Shown here piece after piece: positions 36,902 to 45,419 of a stretch of DNA of 64,000 bases. The notes under the pieces are model-generated. The model was not told where the DNA came from and made no database searches. It worked only from the letters and a program-made list of their open reading frames with translations. The translations under genes and the position numbers were made by a program. Numbering within the stretch: position 1 is the first letter of the stretch; every line of letters starts with the position of its first letter. The stretch is from Nocardia lijiangensis NBRC 108240 (GTDB taxonomy: Bacteria; Actinomycetota; Actinomycetes; Mycobacteriales; Mycobacteriaceae): positions 1 through 64,000 of the forward strand of contig NZ_BDBP01000053.1 of the NCBI RefSeq assembly GCF_001613045.1, written 5' to 3'.

Positions 36902-37780
36902 TCAGTCCGGCGGATCGCCCGCCTCGTCGAGCGGCTCCGAACCCCAGTCGGCCTGGGCGAGTTCGGCTTTCACCACGGTGAAGGCCGTGGACTGGCCGTA
37001 GCCGCGGCGGGCGAGCATGCCGACGAGGCGGCGAATGGCCTTGTCGCGGTCGAGGTCTCGGGGCAGGGTGCGGAGTTTGCGGCGGACCAGTTCGGTGGCG
37101 CGCTCTTGTTCGTCGTCGGAGCTGATCGATTCCAGCGCGGGCGCGGCGTCGGCCGGGGCAACGCCCTTGCGGCGCAACTCCTGAGCTAGTGCCTGTTTGC
37201 CCTTGCCGGAGAAGGTGTGCCGGGAGTGGACCCACTGTTCGGCGAAGGCGGCGTCGTCGAGGAGGCCGACCTCGCTGAGGCGGTCGAGGGCACCCTCGGC
37301 GACGTCTGCGGTGAAACCCTTGGCGGCCAAGCGCTGCGCCAGTTCGGCGCGGCTACGGGCGCGGACGGCGAGCAGACGAAGACACGCCTCCTTCGCCTGC
37401 TCGACCGTCCCGCCTTCGGGGGTGCGTTCCGACGTCGACCGGCTCCTGCCCGCCTCCGCCTCCCGCGCATCCCCTTCGGATCCGGCCGCCACCGGATCCA
37501 CCCGTCGGCCGGTGTTTCGACCAGTATCGACCGTCCGGGAGTCGTTGCGGCGGTGACTGTTCCGCCGTCCGCGCCGGGACGAATGCGGGGCCCCGGCCGA
37601 GCCCGCCCGCTGCGGATCGGGCGTGCTCGACCGGGCTCCCAGGGTGTCCGTGTCGGCCGAACCACCATCGGCCGACCGGACCGGTCCCGGCTCCCGCCCG
37701 CCGGGGCGTGATCCGCGGCTTTCCACGGATCGCCCGTCGGCAGACAGGAGTTCGTGCAGCCGGCGCCGCATGTCGTGCAC
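36902..37780 (-). CDS. recX: Regulatory protein RecX with long N-terminal extension
   Basis: The C-terminal ~165 residues are a complete RecX: three-helix repeats with CLRLLAVRARSRAELAQRLAAKGF, GLLDDAAFAEQWVHSRH and the C-terminal GYGQSTAFTVVKAEL. RecX inhibits RecA filament growth. The first ~125 residues are Arg/Ser/Gly-rich and of low complexity, absent from the 174-residue M. tuberculosis protein. The GTG at 37780 is the first start in frame after recA; later GTG codons within the extension are possible starts, so the true N-terminus is uncertain. 61 bp after recA in the same direction. Confidence 0.88.
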   Translation of the reverse strand: MHDMRRRLHELLSADGRSVESRGSRPGGREPGPVRSADGGSADTDTLGARSSTPDPQRAGSAGAPHSSRRGRRNSHRRNDSRTVDTGRNTGRRVDPVAAGSEGDAREAEAGRSRSTSERTPEGGTVEQAKEACLRLLAVRARSRAELAQRLAAKGFTADVAEGALDRLSEVGLLDDAAFAEQWVHSRHTFSGKGKQALAQELRRKGVAPADAAPALESISSDDEQERATELVRRKLRTLPRDLDRDKAIRRLVGMLARRGYGQSTAFTVVKAELAQADWGSEPLDEAGDPPD

Positions 37781-37841
37781 CGGATCGGGCCGCTCGGCGG
37801 CGGCTCGATCGGGACGGCGCGGCGACCGACCGGAGGTGGAC

Positions 37842-38885
<1,044 letters not shown>

Positions 38886-38937
38886 GTCCTTGGTCCCCTT
38901 TTCGACGGGTAAGTCTCTCGATCTGTGGTTGGCGCCC

Positions 38938-38960
38938 ACATTAGAGGGCGGCACCGACAA
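38938..38960 (-). promoter_or_regulatory. PafBC-type (RecA/LexA-independent) recA promoter
   Basis: On the minus strand TTGTCGGTG, 8 bp, then TAATGT matches exactly the mycobacterial RecA-independent promoter TTGTCRGTG-N8-TANNNT. It lies 53-75 bp upstream of the recA start. Confidence 0.85.
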
Positions 38961-38979
38961 GTTCTGACGACAAGACTAG

Positions 38980-38995
38980 ACGAACAAGTGTTCGA
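38980..38995. promoter_or_regulatory. LexA (SOS) box upstream of recA
   Basis: ACGAACAAGTGTTCGA differs from TCGAAC-N4-GTTCGA at only the first base. It lies 95 bp upstream of the recA start, beyond the PafBC-type promoter, so it should control a second, more distal recA promoter. Confidence 0.85.
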
Positions 38996-39061
38996 GTCAA
39001 GCGACGCGCCCTGCGACACGCGGCGCTCCTTTCGCGACCAGCAATTTCCGCGCTACCCCCG

Positions 39062-39083
39062 GCGGAGGCCGTGCGGCCTCCGC
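39062..39083. terminator. Hairpin between recA and the MITE-like element
   Basis: A 9-bp stem (GCGGAGGCC with its complement) and a GTGC loop. It probably terminates transcripts of the NTF2-like operon before they reach recA, and was separated from that operon by the MITE-like element. Confidence 0.65.
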
Positions 39084-39095
39084 CCCCGCCGCGGC

Positions 39096-39261
39096 CTAGG
39101 CCCTGTCTCGAAGTCCGGCCGGATGCATCCGTGGCTCAGATCGTCGCCTGGCAAGGCGGAGGAGGAGCCGATACCGGGGTTGTATCGGTGACGACGACAA
39201 CGCGGCCAGGCGGCGATCTGGGCCGCGGAGGCGCCGGATGGGACTTCGAGACAGGGCCTAG
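39096..39261. mobile_element. 166-bp MITE-like palindromic element
   Basis: The arms start CTAGGCCCTGTCTCGAAGTCC at 39096 and, on the other strand, at 39261; similarity between arms continues for about 55 bp (shared blocks CAGATCG-C/T-CGCCTGGC and CATCCG). The centre holds a hairpin CCGATAC/GTATCGG (39168-39188). Ends are CTAG on both sides, either a 4-bp target duplication or part of the inverted repeat. No coding capacity. It fits a miniature inverted-repeat element mobilised in trans by an IS transposase. Confidence 0.7.
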
Positions 39262-39710
39262 CGCTGCGGCAGCACGGCGTCGTCCTCCTCCGGGCCGCGC
39301 GGACCGAAGATGCGGCGTTCCGATTCGGCGATGCGGACGTCGTTGATGCTGGCCTCGCGCCGCGACATCCGCCCGTCGGGCGCGAACTCCCACTGTTCGT
39401 TGCCGTAGCTGCGCCACCACCGGCCGGATTCGTCGTGCCATTCGTACTGGAAGCGCACGGCGATGCGGTTGCCGTCGAACGCCCACAGGTCCTTGCGCAG
39501 CGCGTAGCCGTTCTCCTTGGCCCATTTCCCGGTCAGGAAGTCGACGATGGCCGCGTGCCCAGTGAAGAACTCGTCGCGGTTGCGCCACACGGAATCCTCG
39601 GTGTAGGCGGCCGCGACGCGTTCGGGGTCGCGGGTGTTCCAGGCGTTCTCGGCGGCGCGCACCTTGGCCTCGGCGGAGGCGCGGTCGAACGGCGGCAACG
39701 GGGGTCGCAT
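39258..39710 (-). CDS. DUF1348/NTF2-like protein
   Basis: A 150-residue NTF2-fold protein of the DUF1348 family (AAENAWNTRDPERVAAAYTEDSVWRNRDEFFTGHAAIVDFL; WEFAPDGRMSRREASINDVRI). Such proteins are small alpha+beta cones that bind or convert small molecules; the role of this family is unknown. Last gene of a three-gene operon with the flavin-binding-like and VOC genes. Its stop codon TAG is supplied by the terminal CTAG of the MITE-like element, so the C-terminus may have been changed by the insertion. Confidence 0.82.
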   Translation of the reverse strand: MRPPLPPFDRASAEAKVRAAENAWNTRDPERVAAAYTEDSVWRNRDEFFTGHAAIVDFLTGKWAKENGYALRKDLWAFDGNRIAVRFQYEWHDESGRWWRSYGNEQWEFAPDGRMSRREASINDVRIAESERRIFGPRGPEEDDAVLPQR

Positions 39711-39732
39711 GGGTAGTCCTTTCGGTTGGGGA

Positions 39733-40617
39733 TCAGGGGTTGACGGGCGACAGTTCCGGCGGGCTCCACCGCAGCGGGCCCGTGTCTCGCCACACCACCT
39801 CGGTGACGGTGAAGTCGATCGAGCACTGCGCGCCCGCGGCGAAGGTGCCCGCGTCCCAGTTCAGTTCGGCCGTGCCGGTGAGCTGGAGCGCGCCGCCGGT
39901 CGACCAATCCGGGATCAGCAGTCCGCAGCGCGGCCGCACCGCGAGATTGCCGAGCGTCATGAACATCGAGTTGCCGCGATAGTCGGGCCAGCGCAGCCGG
40001 GTCGGCGAAAGCACCCGCAGCACGCCGGGATTCCCGCCGCGGTGCGAGGCGTCGGCGTTCCCCTCGTCGTCGGCGCTGGCCACGAAGAAAGTGTCGGCGG
40101 ACGCGACGACCTCCCGCTGCCGGGCGTCGAGCGCGGGGCCGCGCCGCGCGGCGTCGAGCGCGGCCGCGGGGTCGTAGGCCGTCACCCACCGGCGTGAAAT
40201 GTATTTGGGGCAGTTGGAGTACACCTGGTCGGTGACGATCCGCAGTCCGTCGCGGTGCGGACGCGCGGCGCCGTTGACCCGCATGCGCCTGCGCCGTCCC
40301 GGTTCCAGCGCGATCATGCCGACCCGGGCCGGGCGGGTCAGCGCATCGGCCAGTGGGTCGCTCGCGTCGGGCCGCGCGTCGACGGCGATCGTCTCGGCGT
40401 CCACGGCGTGCACGAACCCGGGCTGCCCGACCAGCGGACCCGCCCATAGCCGCCCCGCGGCGTCGGCGGCGGCGAGCACCAGCATCGGCTGTGCGGCGAG
40501 GAAATTCGCGGCGACCGCGGGGATGTCGCGGCGGATCATGCGGCCGACCTTCGCCGCGATGTCCGCCTGCCCCATGCGCCGCTGCACGGCCAGTTCACCC
40601 GAGTGGTAGAGCGCCAC
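39733..40617 (-). CDS. Pyridoxamine 5'-phosphate oxidase-like flavin-binding protein
   Basis: A 294-residue protein starting at GTG (GGAG 7 bp upstream). The second half holds a PNPOx-like split-barrel segment: FFVASADDEGNADASHRGGNPGVLRVL...LRWPDYRGNSMFMTLGNLAVRPRCGLLIPDW, the hallmark of FMN-binding PNPOx-related proteins. The first half (MIRRDIPAVAANFLAAQPMLVLAAAD) resembles a second, degenerate copy. Probably an FMN- or F420-linked oxidoreductase. In an operon with VOC and NTF2-like genes, suggesting a small detoxification pathway. Confidence 0.8.
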   Translation of the reverse strand: MALYHSGELAVQRRMGQADIAAKVGRMIRRDIPAVAANFLAAQPMLVLAAADAAGRLWAGPLVGQPGFVHAVDAETIAVDARPDASDPLADALTRPARVGMIALEPGRRRRMRVNGAARPHRDGLRIVTDQVYSNCPKYISRRWVTAYDPAAALDAARRGPALDARQREVVASADTFFVASADDEGNADASHRGGNPGVLRVLSPTRLRWPDYRGNSMFMTLGNLAVRPRCGLLIPDWSTGGALQLTGTAELNWDAGTFAAGAQCSIDFTVTEVVWRDTGPLRWSPPELSPVNP

Positions 40618-40633
40618 CTCGAAACTCCGTGAC

Positions 40634-41095
40634 TCAGAAGAATCCGCACGTGGGGGCGGCGCCGCTGGGCGCGGGCGCGGATTCCGCCCCGGTGGGTGCG
40701 TAGACCTCGAGCCGGATGCCGTCGGGATCGGTGAAGAAGATGCCGCCGGAAGCCACCCCTTCGCCGTGCGCGACCACGCCGTCGTGGACGAAGCGCACGG
40801 ACAACTCGCGCAGCACCGATTCCACGGCGCGCACCTGCTCGATGTCCTCGACCTGGAACGAAAGATGGTGCAGCCCGGGCATTTCGGTGGAGAAGACGCC
40901 GTCGGACTGCTCCCACAGGGTGAGCACGAGCTTGCCGTCCGCGCCGAGGAACGCCCACCTCTGCTCCGCCGCATCGCCCGCGGCGAGTTGCTCGAAGCCG
41001 AGCGCGCGCTTGTAGAAGTCCACCGAGCGGTCCAGATCCGAGACGTTCAGCCCGATGTGCCCGGTCGCGAGCTGGGGTGCGGCCACTGCGGTCAT
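40634..41095 (-). CDS. VOC-family protein (glyoxalase/dioxygenase-like)
   Basis: A 153-residue vicinal-oxygen-chelate protein: two beta-alpha-beta-beta-beta units with a potential metal-binding His (TGHIGLNVSDLDRSVDFYKRALGF), a second (LHHLSFQV) and Glu (RLEVYAP). Such proteins include glyoxalase I, extradiol dioxygenases and antibiotic-binding proteins; no substrate can be chosen. The ATG at 41095 has a strong AGGAGG site. First gene of the three-gene operon, divergent from the CGNR regulator gene. Confidence 0.85.
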   Translation of the reverse strand: MTAVAAPQLATGHIGLNVSDLDRSVDFYKRALGFEQLAAGDAAEQRWAFLGADGKLVLTLWEQSDGVFSTEMPGLHHLSFQVEDIEQVRAVESVLRELSVRFVHDGVVAHGEGVASGGIFFTDPDGIRLEVYAPTGAESAPAPSGAAPTCGFF

Positions 41096-41137
41096 GATGG
41101 TCCTCCTGGAATAGCCAACCACTGTTGATCGTTTCAA

Positions 41138-41203
41138 CGGTTAGAACCTAATCCGATGCACCCCAGCGCGTCAACCATTGATATAAAATTGACCGGTTAG
41201 AAC
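41138..41203. promoter_or_regulatory. Direct repeats in the VOC/CGNR divergent region
   Basis: The 10-mer CGGTTAGAAC occurs at 41138-41147 and 41194-41203. A small inverted repeat GTTGA-N5-TCAAC precedes the first copy, and the stretch between is AT-rich for this genome. These are plausible operator sites for the adjacent CGNR-type regulator. Confidence 0.5.
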
Positions 41204-41249
41204 GGCGGTGGTTGTCCTGACTCACCGAGACGGCTCGTTACCCTCAGGC

Positions 41250-41765
41250 ATGCTCGATCCACGCCCTCACGTCGGGGAACCGCTGGCGCTCGATCTGCTG
41301 AACACGCGGTGGATCGAGAACGGACCGCAGGATCTGCTCACCGATGTAGCGGGTCTACGCGTCTGGCTGACCACCGCGGGTCTGGCCGATCGAGCGCCCG
41401 CCGACGGCCAGACGCTGGCCGCGGTGCTGACCGCGCGCAGCGCGATCTACGACACCGTCCGGCACGGTGCGCATCGGGCGCTCAACGAGGTGCTCGAGCA
41501 CGGCAGGATCAAGCGCCGCCTCACCGACGACGGCCCGGTGGACCTGCCCGACGTGACCGACCCGGTCTGGCTACCCGGCTGGCTGGCGGCCGAGAACCTG
41601 CTGCAGCTGATCGCCAAGGCGCCGGACCGGATTCGCCAGTGCGCGCACCCGGACTGCGTGCTGTTCTTCTACGACACGTCCAAGAACGGCACCCGCCGTT
41701 GGCATTCCATGGCCACCTGCGGCAACCGAACCAAGGCGGCAAGGCACTACGCCAAGAAGGTCTGA
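41250..41765 (+). CDS. ABATE-domain CGNR zinc-finger regulator
   Basis: A 171-residue protein: N-terminal ABATE (stress-induced) domain beginning HVGEPLALDLLNTRW and C-terminal CGNR zinc finger RQCAHPDC...SMATCGNRTKAARHY, with four Cys and the eponymous CGNR motif. These proteins are predicted transcription regulators. The ATG at 41250 was chosen, but GTG at 41208 is also possible; neither has a strong ribosome binding site. It is divergent from the VOC-PNPOx-NTF2 operon, its likely target. Confidence 0.8.
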   Translation: MLDPRPHVGEPLALDLLNTRWIENGPQDLLTDVAGLRVWLTTAGLADRAPADGQTLAAVLTARSAIYDTVRHGAHRALNEVLEHGRIKRRLTDDGPVDLPDVTDPVWLPGWLAAENLLQLIAKAPDRIRQCAHPDCVLFFYDTSKNGTRRWHSMATCGNRTKAARHYAKKV

Positions 41766-41783
41766 GCGCCCGAAGCGCCGAGC

Positions 41784-43028
41784 TCAGAAGAGCTCGTCGA
41801 GCAGCCGGTAGTAGTCCAGCCGCCGCTGGTCCGGCGCGTCGAGGCCGTAGGCGGCGAAGAAGGCGCGCACCTCGCCGTCGCCGAAATCCTCGCGCAGGTC
41901 GCGTTCGGCCAGGGCCAGGTCACGGTAGCGGTCCGCGACGCCGAGGCCGCCGACGTCCAGCAGGGTGCCGTTCTCCAGCACGTTCGGCGGCGTGAAATCG
42001 CCGTGCGCCACCACCAAGTCCTCGGTCTCCGGACGCTCGGCGACCAACCGATCCAGCACCTGTTCGGGGCCGAGGTCGCCGTGGTCGTCGTCGAAATCGT
42101 CCGGATCGACCAGCCCTTCGAGCACGTGCCTGCGAGCCTGCGCCAACGCGATGTCGAGCCTGCCGTCGAACGGGCATTCCGCGACGGGCAGCGCGTGCAG
42201 CCGCCGCAGCAGTTCGCCCATGATCGTGCCGATGGACGGCGACGTCGCGGCGCGGCCGGAGTCTTCGCGCGCGGCCAGGCTCGGCGCGCCCGCGTCGCCG
42301 AGCACGAGGACGTCCTCGGCGAAGGCGGCCACCTCCGGCACCCGAATTGCCCGGGCGCGCAGCCAGTTCAGGCGATCGTGCTCGGCGGTCGCGCGCGGCC
42401 CCCGCTTCACCCAGTAGACGCCGTTCACCAAGGCGACGCCGCCGCTGAGTCCCTCGTGCTCGTCCGAGAACTCCGGGTCCTCGCCGACCACCGCCACCAC
42501 GGCGGGCGGCAGCGGGATCGGCAGCTCCGCGAGGCCGTCCAGCGCGGTGCGGGTGGATTCGATCAGCTCGACGTCACCCTCCGCGACCCGCAGCCGCAGC
42601 GCCTCGGTCAGCAGCTCGCGCGCCTCGTCGAGGCGGCCCTGTTCGGCCAGCGCTTTGCCCAGGTGCTGGGCGGCGAAGGAGAGGGCCTCGGCGTCGGTGC
42701 CGCGGGCGGCCTCGACGGCCCTCAGATAGAGGATTTCGGCGGTCGGCGCGTCGCCGCGATACCGGTATACGTCGGCCAGGTTGATCCAGAGCGACAGGTG
42801 CTGCCGCGGCGTGCTCGCCAGCTCGAGCGCGCGATCCAGGTGATCGAGGGCCTCGTCGTGGCGGCCGAGCAGCATCAGTTCGAGACCGGTCTGCCGGAAG
42901 CCGGCGAAATCCTCCGGATGTGCCTGTGCGACGCGGACGGCGAGTCCTTCCGGATCGACGGGGACCATGCGCAGTCGCTCGTCGAATCGGTAGGGCCGCT
43001 GCTCGGCCACTGGATCGGGGGCGGTCAC
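41784..43028 (-). CDS. TPR domain fused to APH(3')-type aminoglycoside phosphotransferase
   Basis: A 414-residue two-domain protein. Residues ~35-165 form TPR-like helical repeats (GLELMLLGRHDEALDHLDRAL; LGKALAEQGRLDEARELL). Residues ~190-414 match APH(3') kinases end to end: K208 (YWVKRG), AHGDFTPPNV (341-350; catalytic D344, N349), metal-binding D358 in LLDVGGLGVADRYRDLA, and a terminal FFAAYGLDAPDQRRLDYYRLLDELF. All catalytic residues are present. It would phosphorylate an aminoglycoside or a related sugar alcohol; actual substrate unknown. The GTG start overlaps the DUF3046 stop (GTGA). Confidence 0.85.
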   Translation of the reverse strand: MTAPDPVAEQRPYRFDERLRMVPVDPEGLAVRVAQAHPEDFAGFRQTGLELMLLGRHDEALDHLDRALELASTPRQHLSLWINLADVYRYRGDAPTAEILYLRAVEAARGTDAEALSFAAQHLGKALAEQGRLDEARELLTEALRLRVAEGDVELIESTRTALDGLAELPIPLPPAVVAVVGEDPEFSDEHEGLSGGVALVNGVYWVKRGPRATAEHDRLNWLRARAIRVPEVAAFAEDVLVLGDAGAPSLAAREDSGRAATSPSIGTIMGELLRRLHALPVAECPFDGRLDIALAQARRHVLEGLVDPDDFDDDHGDLGPEQVLDRLVAERPETEDLVVAHGDFTPPNVLENGTLLDVGGLGVADRYRDLALAERDLREDFGDGEVRAFFAAYGLDAPDQRRLDYYRLLDELF

Positions 43029-43219
43029 CACCGCACCTTCGGCACGTCGAAGTCGGCGCACAGGGCGCGCCACACATCTCGCGGATCGATCCCCGCCTCG
43101 ATGGCGGCGGCGCCGGTCCGGCCGCCGAGCGAGGGGATCACGTGGTCGGTCAGCAGCGCGTCACCGCGCGCCACCCCGAATTCGGTATGCAACAGGTCCT
43201 GGAACTCAGTCAACCGCAC
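43025..43219 (-). CDS. DUF3046 small protein (Rv2738c-like)
   Basis: A 64-residue protein starting VRLTEFQDLLHTEFG and ending RDVWRALCADFDVP, the conserved ends of the DUF3046 family found beside recA in mycobacteria (Rv2738c). Too short and too uniform for a known domain; function unknown. The GTG at 43219 is supported by the family's usual N-terminus; a TTG at 43228 is also in frame. It overlaps the TPR-APH gene by 4 bp. Confidence 0.85.
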   Translation of the reverse strand: MRLTEFQDLLHTEFGVARGDALLTDHVIPSLGGRTGAAAIEAGIDPRDVWRALCADFDVPKVRW

Positions 43220-43254
43220 CGTGTTCAAGATACTCCGGTCCCCACCTATGTGGG

Positions 43255-44418
43255 TCAGGGAGCCCGTACGCCCTCGCGCACCCGATGGCACAGCTCGACC
43301 GGGTCGGCGACCTCCGCGATGCTCATGGCTGCTTCCTCGGCGGCGGCGGTGTAGCGCGGGTGGTCGAGCACGGCGAGCACCGCGGCGCGCACGGACTCCA
43401 CGGTCAGCGGACGCACCACGATCGAACTGCCCTGGCGGGCCGCACGATTGGCAAGTTCCCACTGGTCGCCGCCGCCCGGCACCGTGACGACGGGGACACC
43501 GGCCAGCAGCGACTTCGCGAGCAAGCCGTGCCCGCCGCCGCCGACCACGACGGCCGCGTGGCCGAGCAACTCGTCCTGACGGCCGAGGCCGGCGGTGGCC
43601 CAGGACGGCAACCCGGTCGGCGGGGTGTCGATCATGGAGACGGCGACCCGGACACCGGCGCCGTCGAGCGCCTCGAGCACGGTCTCCACCATGCCCGTCA
43701 CCCCCGTGTGCGCCGTGGACGGCGCGACCATGACCAAGGGACCGTCGCCCGGCGGCGGCGCGAGGATGTCGTCGGTGGGTTCCCACAGCAGCGGGCCGAC
43801 CAGGTGGGCGTTGTCCGGCCAGTCGGGGCGCGGCACCTCCAGCGCGGGCAGGGTGGCCAGCAGGCGGGCGGCCGGACCCGGATCGGCGGCGGGCAGTCCC
43901 ACACTCTCGCGGGCCTGCTCCCGCTGCCGCAGCCCGTTGCGGATCGCCCGCGCCGACATCGCGCGCAGCGTCCGGTCGCGCAGCGCGCCGCGCAGGCCCT
44001 CCCCCGGCGCGAGTCCGCTGCCGATCGGCGGCAGTCCTTTCGACGGCAGGTAGAGCGGGTGCGGCGAGAGCTCGACCCACGGCACGCCCAGCCGCTCGGC
44101 GGCCATGCCGCCGCCCGCGGTGAGGACGTCGGAGACCACCAGTTCCGGCAGCATCGCGCTCAGATCCGGCAGGATCTCGGTCGAGATGTGGGCGGCGCGC
44201 TGGTGGATACGCCTGCCCGCGTCGTTGTCGTCGTCGACGGCGCGCGGTGCGAGACCCTTGAGCCTGCGCACCGCGATGCCCGCGTCCTTCGCGGCGTCGA
44301 ACCAGCGGGGACCGGTGAACAGCACCGGCTCGTCACCCGCCGCCAGCAACCGCTCGCACAGCGCCAACGCCGGAAAGGCATGCCCCGGATCGGGACCGGC
44401 AACGACGGCAATACGCAT
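43255..44418 (-). CDS. UGT-like glycosyltransferase (Rv2739c-like)
   Basis: A 387-residue GT1/GT-B glycosyltransferase. N-terminal VVAGPDPGHAFPALALCERL and C-terminal donor-binding VVVGGGGHGLLAKSLLAGVPVVTVPGGGDQWELANRAARQG (the GGxxG and Q/E motif). Transfers a sugar from an NDP-sugar to a lipid or small acceptor; acceptor not known. Rv2739c occupies the corresponding place near recA in M. tuberculosis. Confidence 0.85.
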   Translation of the reverse strand: MRIAVVAGPDPGHAFPALALCERLLAAGDEPVLFTGPRWFDAAKDAGIAVRRLKGLAPRAVDDDNDAGRRIHQRAAHISTEILPDLSAMLPELVVSDVLTAGGGMAAERLGVPWVELSPHPLYLPSKGLPPIGSGLAPGEGLRGALRDRTLRAMSARAIRNGLRQREQARESVGLPAADPGPAARLLATLPALEVPRPDWPDNAHLVGPLLWEPTDDILAPPPGDGPLVMVAPSTAHTGVTGMVETVLEALDGAGVRVAVSMIDTPPTGLPSWATAGLGRQDELLGHAAVVVGGGGHGLLAKSLLAGVPVVTVPGGGDQWELANRAARQGSSIVVRPLTVESVRAAVLAVLDHPRYTAAAEEAAMSIAEVADPVELCHRVREGVRAP

Positions 44419-44594
44419 TGGCCCAGCCTGCCACACCGGCCCTACGAACCGACGGCGCCCGCCTCGAGTTGCACGGTCGCGCACGCGTTCACCGCGCCGC
44501 CGTCGGCACGCAATCCGCCGGACCGGCGTCGAAGACATTCTGGTCCAGGCCATTCCGACGTTCGGACCCGCGAAAGCGCGGCAGCCGAATCCGC

Positions 44595-45311
44595 TCAGCC
44601 GAAGTAGTACAGCTCGAATCCCACCGCGCGCTCGGCGGGGAACCCGTCCTTCGGCCCGGTGGCCATGTCGACGATGGCCCGCACCTGGTCGGCGACCGGC
44701 TCGGAGCTGAGCACCTCGAGGTAGCGGCGGTGTTCGGTCAGGGAGGCCGCCGCCTGGTCGAGGGTGGCGGTGACGTCGACGGCGTGCGTCGCGACCGGCC
44801 CGGCGACCGCGGCCCAGCGCGGCGACCAGGTCGGCAGGTCGGCCAGTTCCGGGAAGATCCATTCGTTGCCCGCGTCGGAGACGGCGTCCAGTCCGGCCCG
44901 GCCGACGGCGCGGTGGTCGGCGCTGTTGGCGTAGCCGGGCGCCCAGGTGTCGCCGAAGTTGAACAGCACCAACATCTCCGGGCGGTGCCTGCGGATCGCG
45001 GCGGCCAGGTCGCGGCGCAGTTCCAGGCTCTCCTGCACCCGGCCGTCCGGGTAGCCGAGGAATTCCACCTGGTCGACGCCCACCGCCTTCGCCGAGGCGA
45101 TCTCCTCGGCCTGGCGCAGCGGTCCGGCCTCGGCGGGCGGCATTCCGGCGATGCCCGCCTCGCCGCTGGTGACGAGCACGTAGCGAATGTCCTTGCCCTG
45201 CCCCGTCCAGCGCGCGACGGCCGCCGCGGCGCCGTACTCGATGTCGTCGGGGTGCGCGACGATCACCAGGCCGCGCTGCCAGTCCTCGGGAACCTGCTCC
45301 ATGGCACCCAT
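44595..45311 (-). CDS. PIG-L family deacetylase
   Basis: A 238-residue protein with the zinc-binding AHPDD motif (VIVAHPDDIEYGAAA, residues ~19-23) and a later NSADHRAVGRAGLDAV segment carrying the third ligand His. These enzymes remove acetyl groups from N-acetylglucosamine-containing or similar substrates, for example MshB and Mca in mycothiol metabolism. The assignment to mycothiol is not supported by neighbours here. Start at 45311 (MGAMEQ) or 45302 (MEQ). Confidence 0.85.
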   Translation of the reverse strand: MGAMEQVPEDWQRGLVIVAHPDDIEYGAAAAVARWTGQGKDIRYVLVTSGEAGIAGMPPAEAGPLRQAEEIASAKAVGVDQVEFLGYPDGRVQESLELRRDLAAAIRRHRPEMLVLFNFGDTWAPGYANSADHRAVGRAGLDAVSDAGNEWIFPELADLPTWSPRWAAVAGPVATHAVDVTATLDQAAASLTEHRRYLEVLSSEPVADQVRAIVDMATGPKDGFPAERAVGFELYYFG

Positions 45312-45419
45312 TGAAACACCCGAGATCCCCACGGGGGCACACACGTAGCCGGGCCCGAAACGGCCGTGAAGCGGGTCCGGGTGGCGGGCCAGGCCGACGC
45401 TGCGGTAGACACTGTGGCC

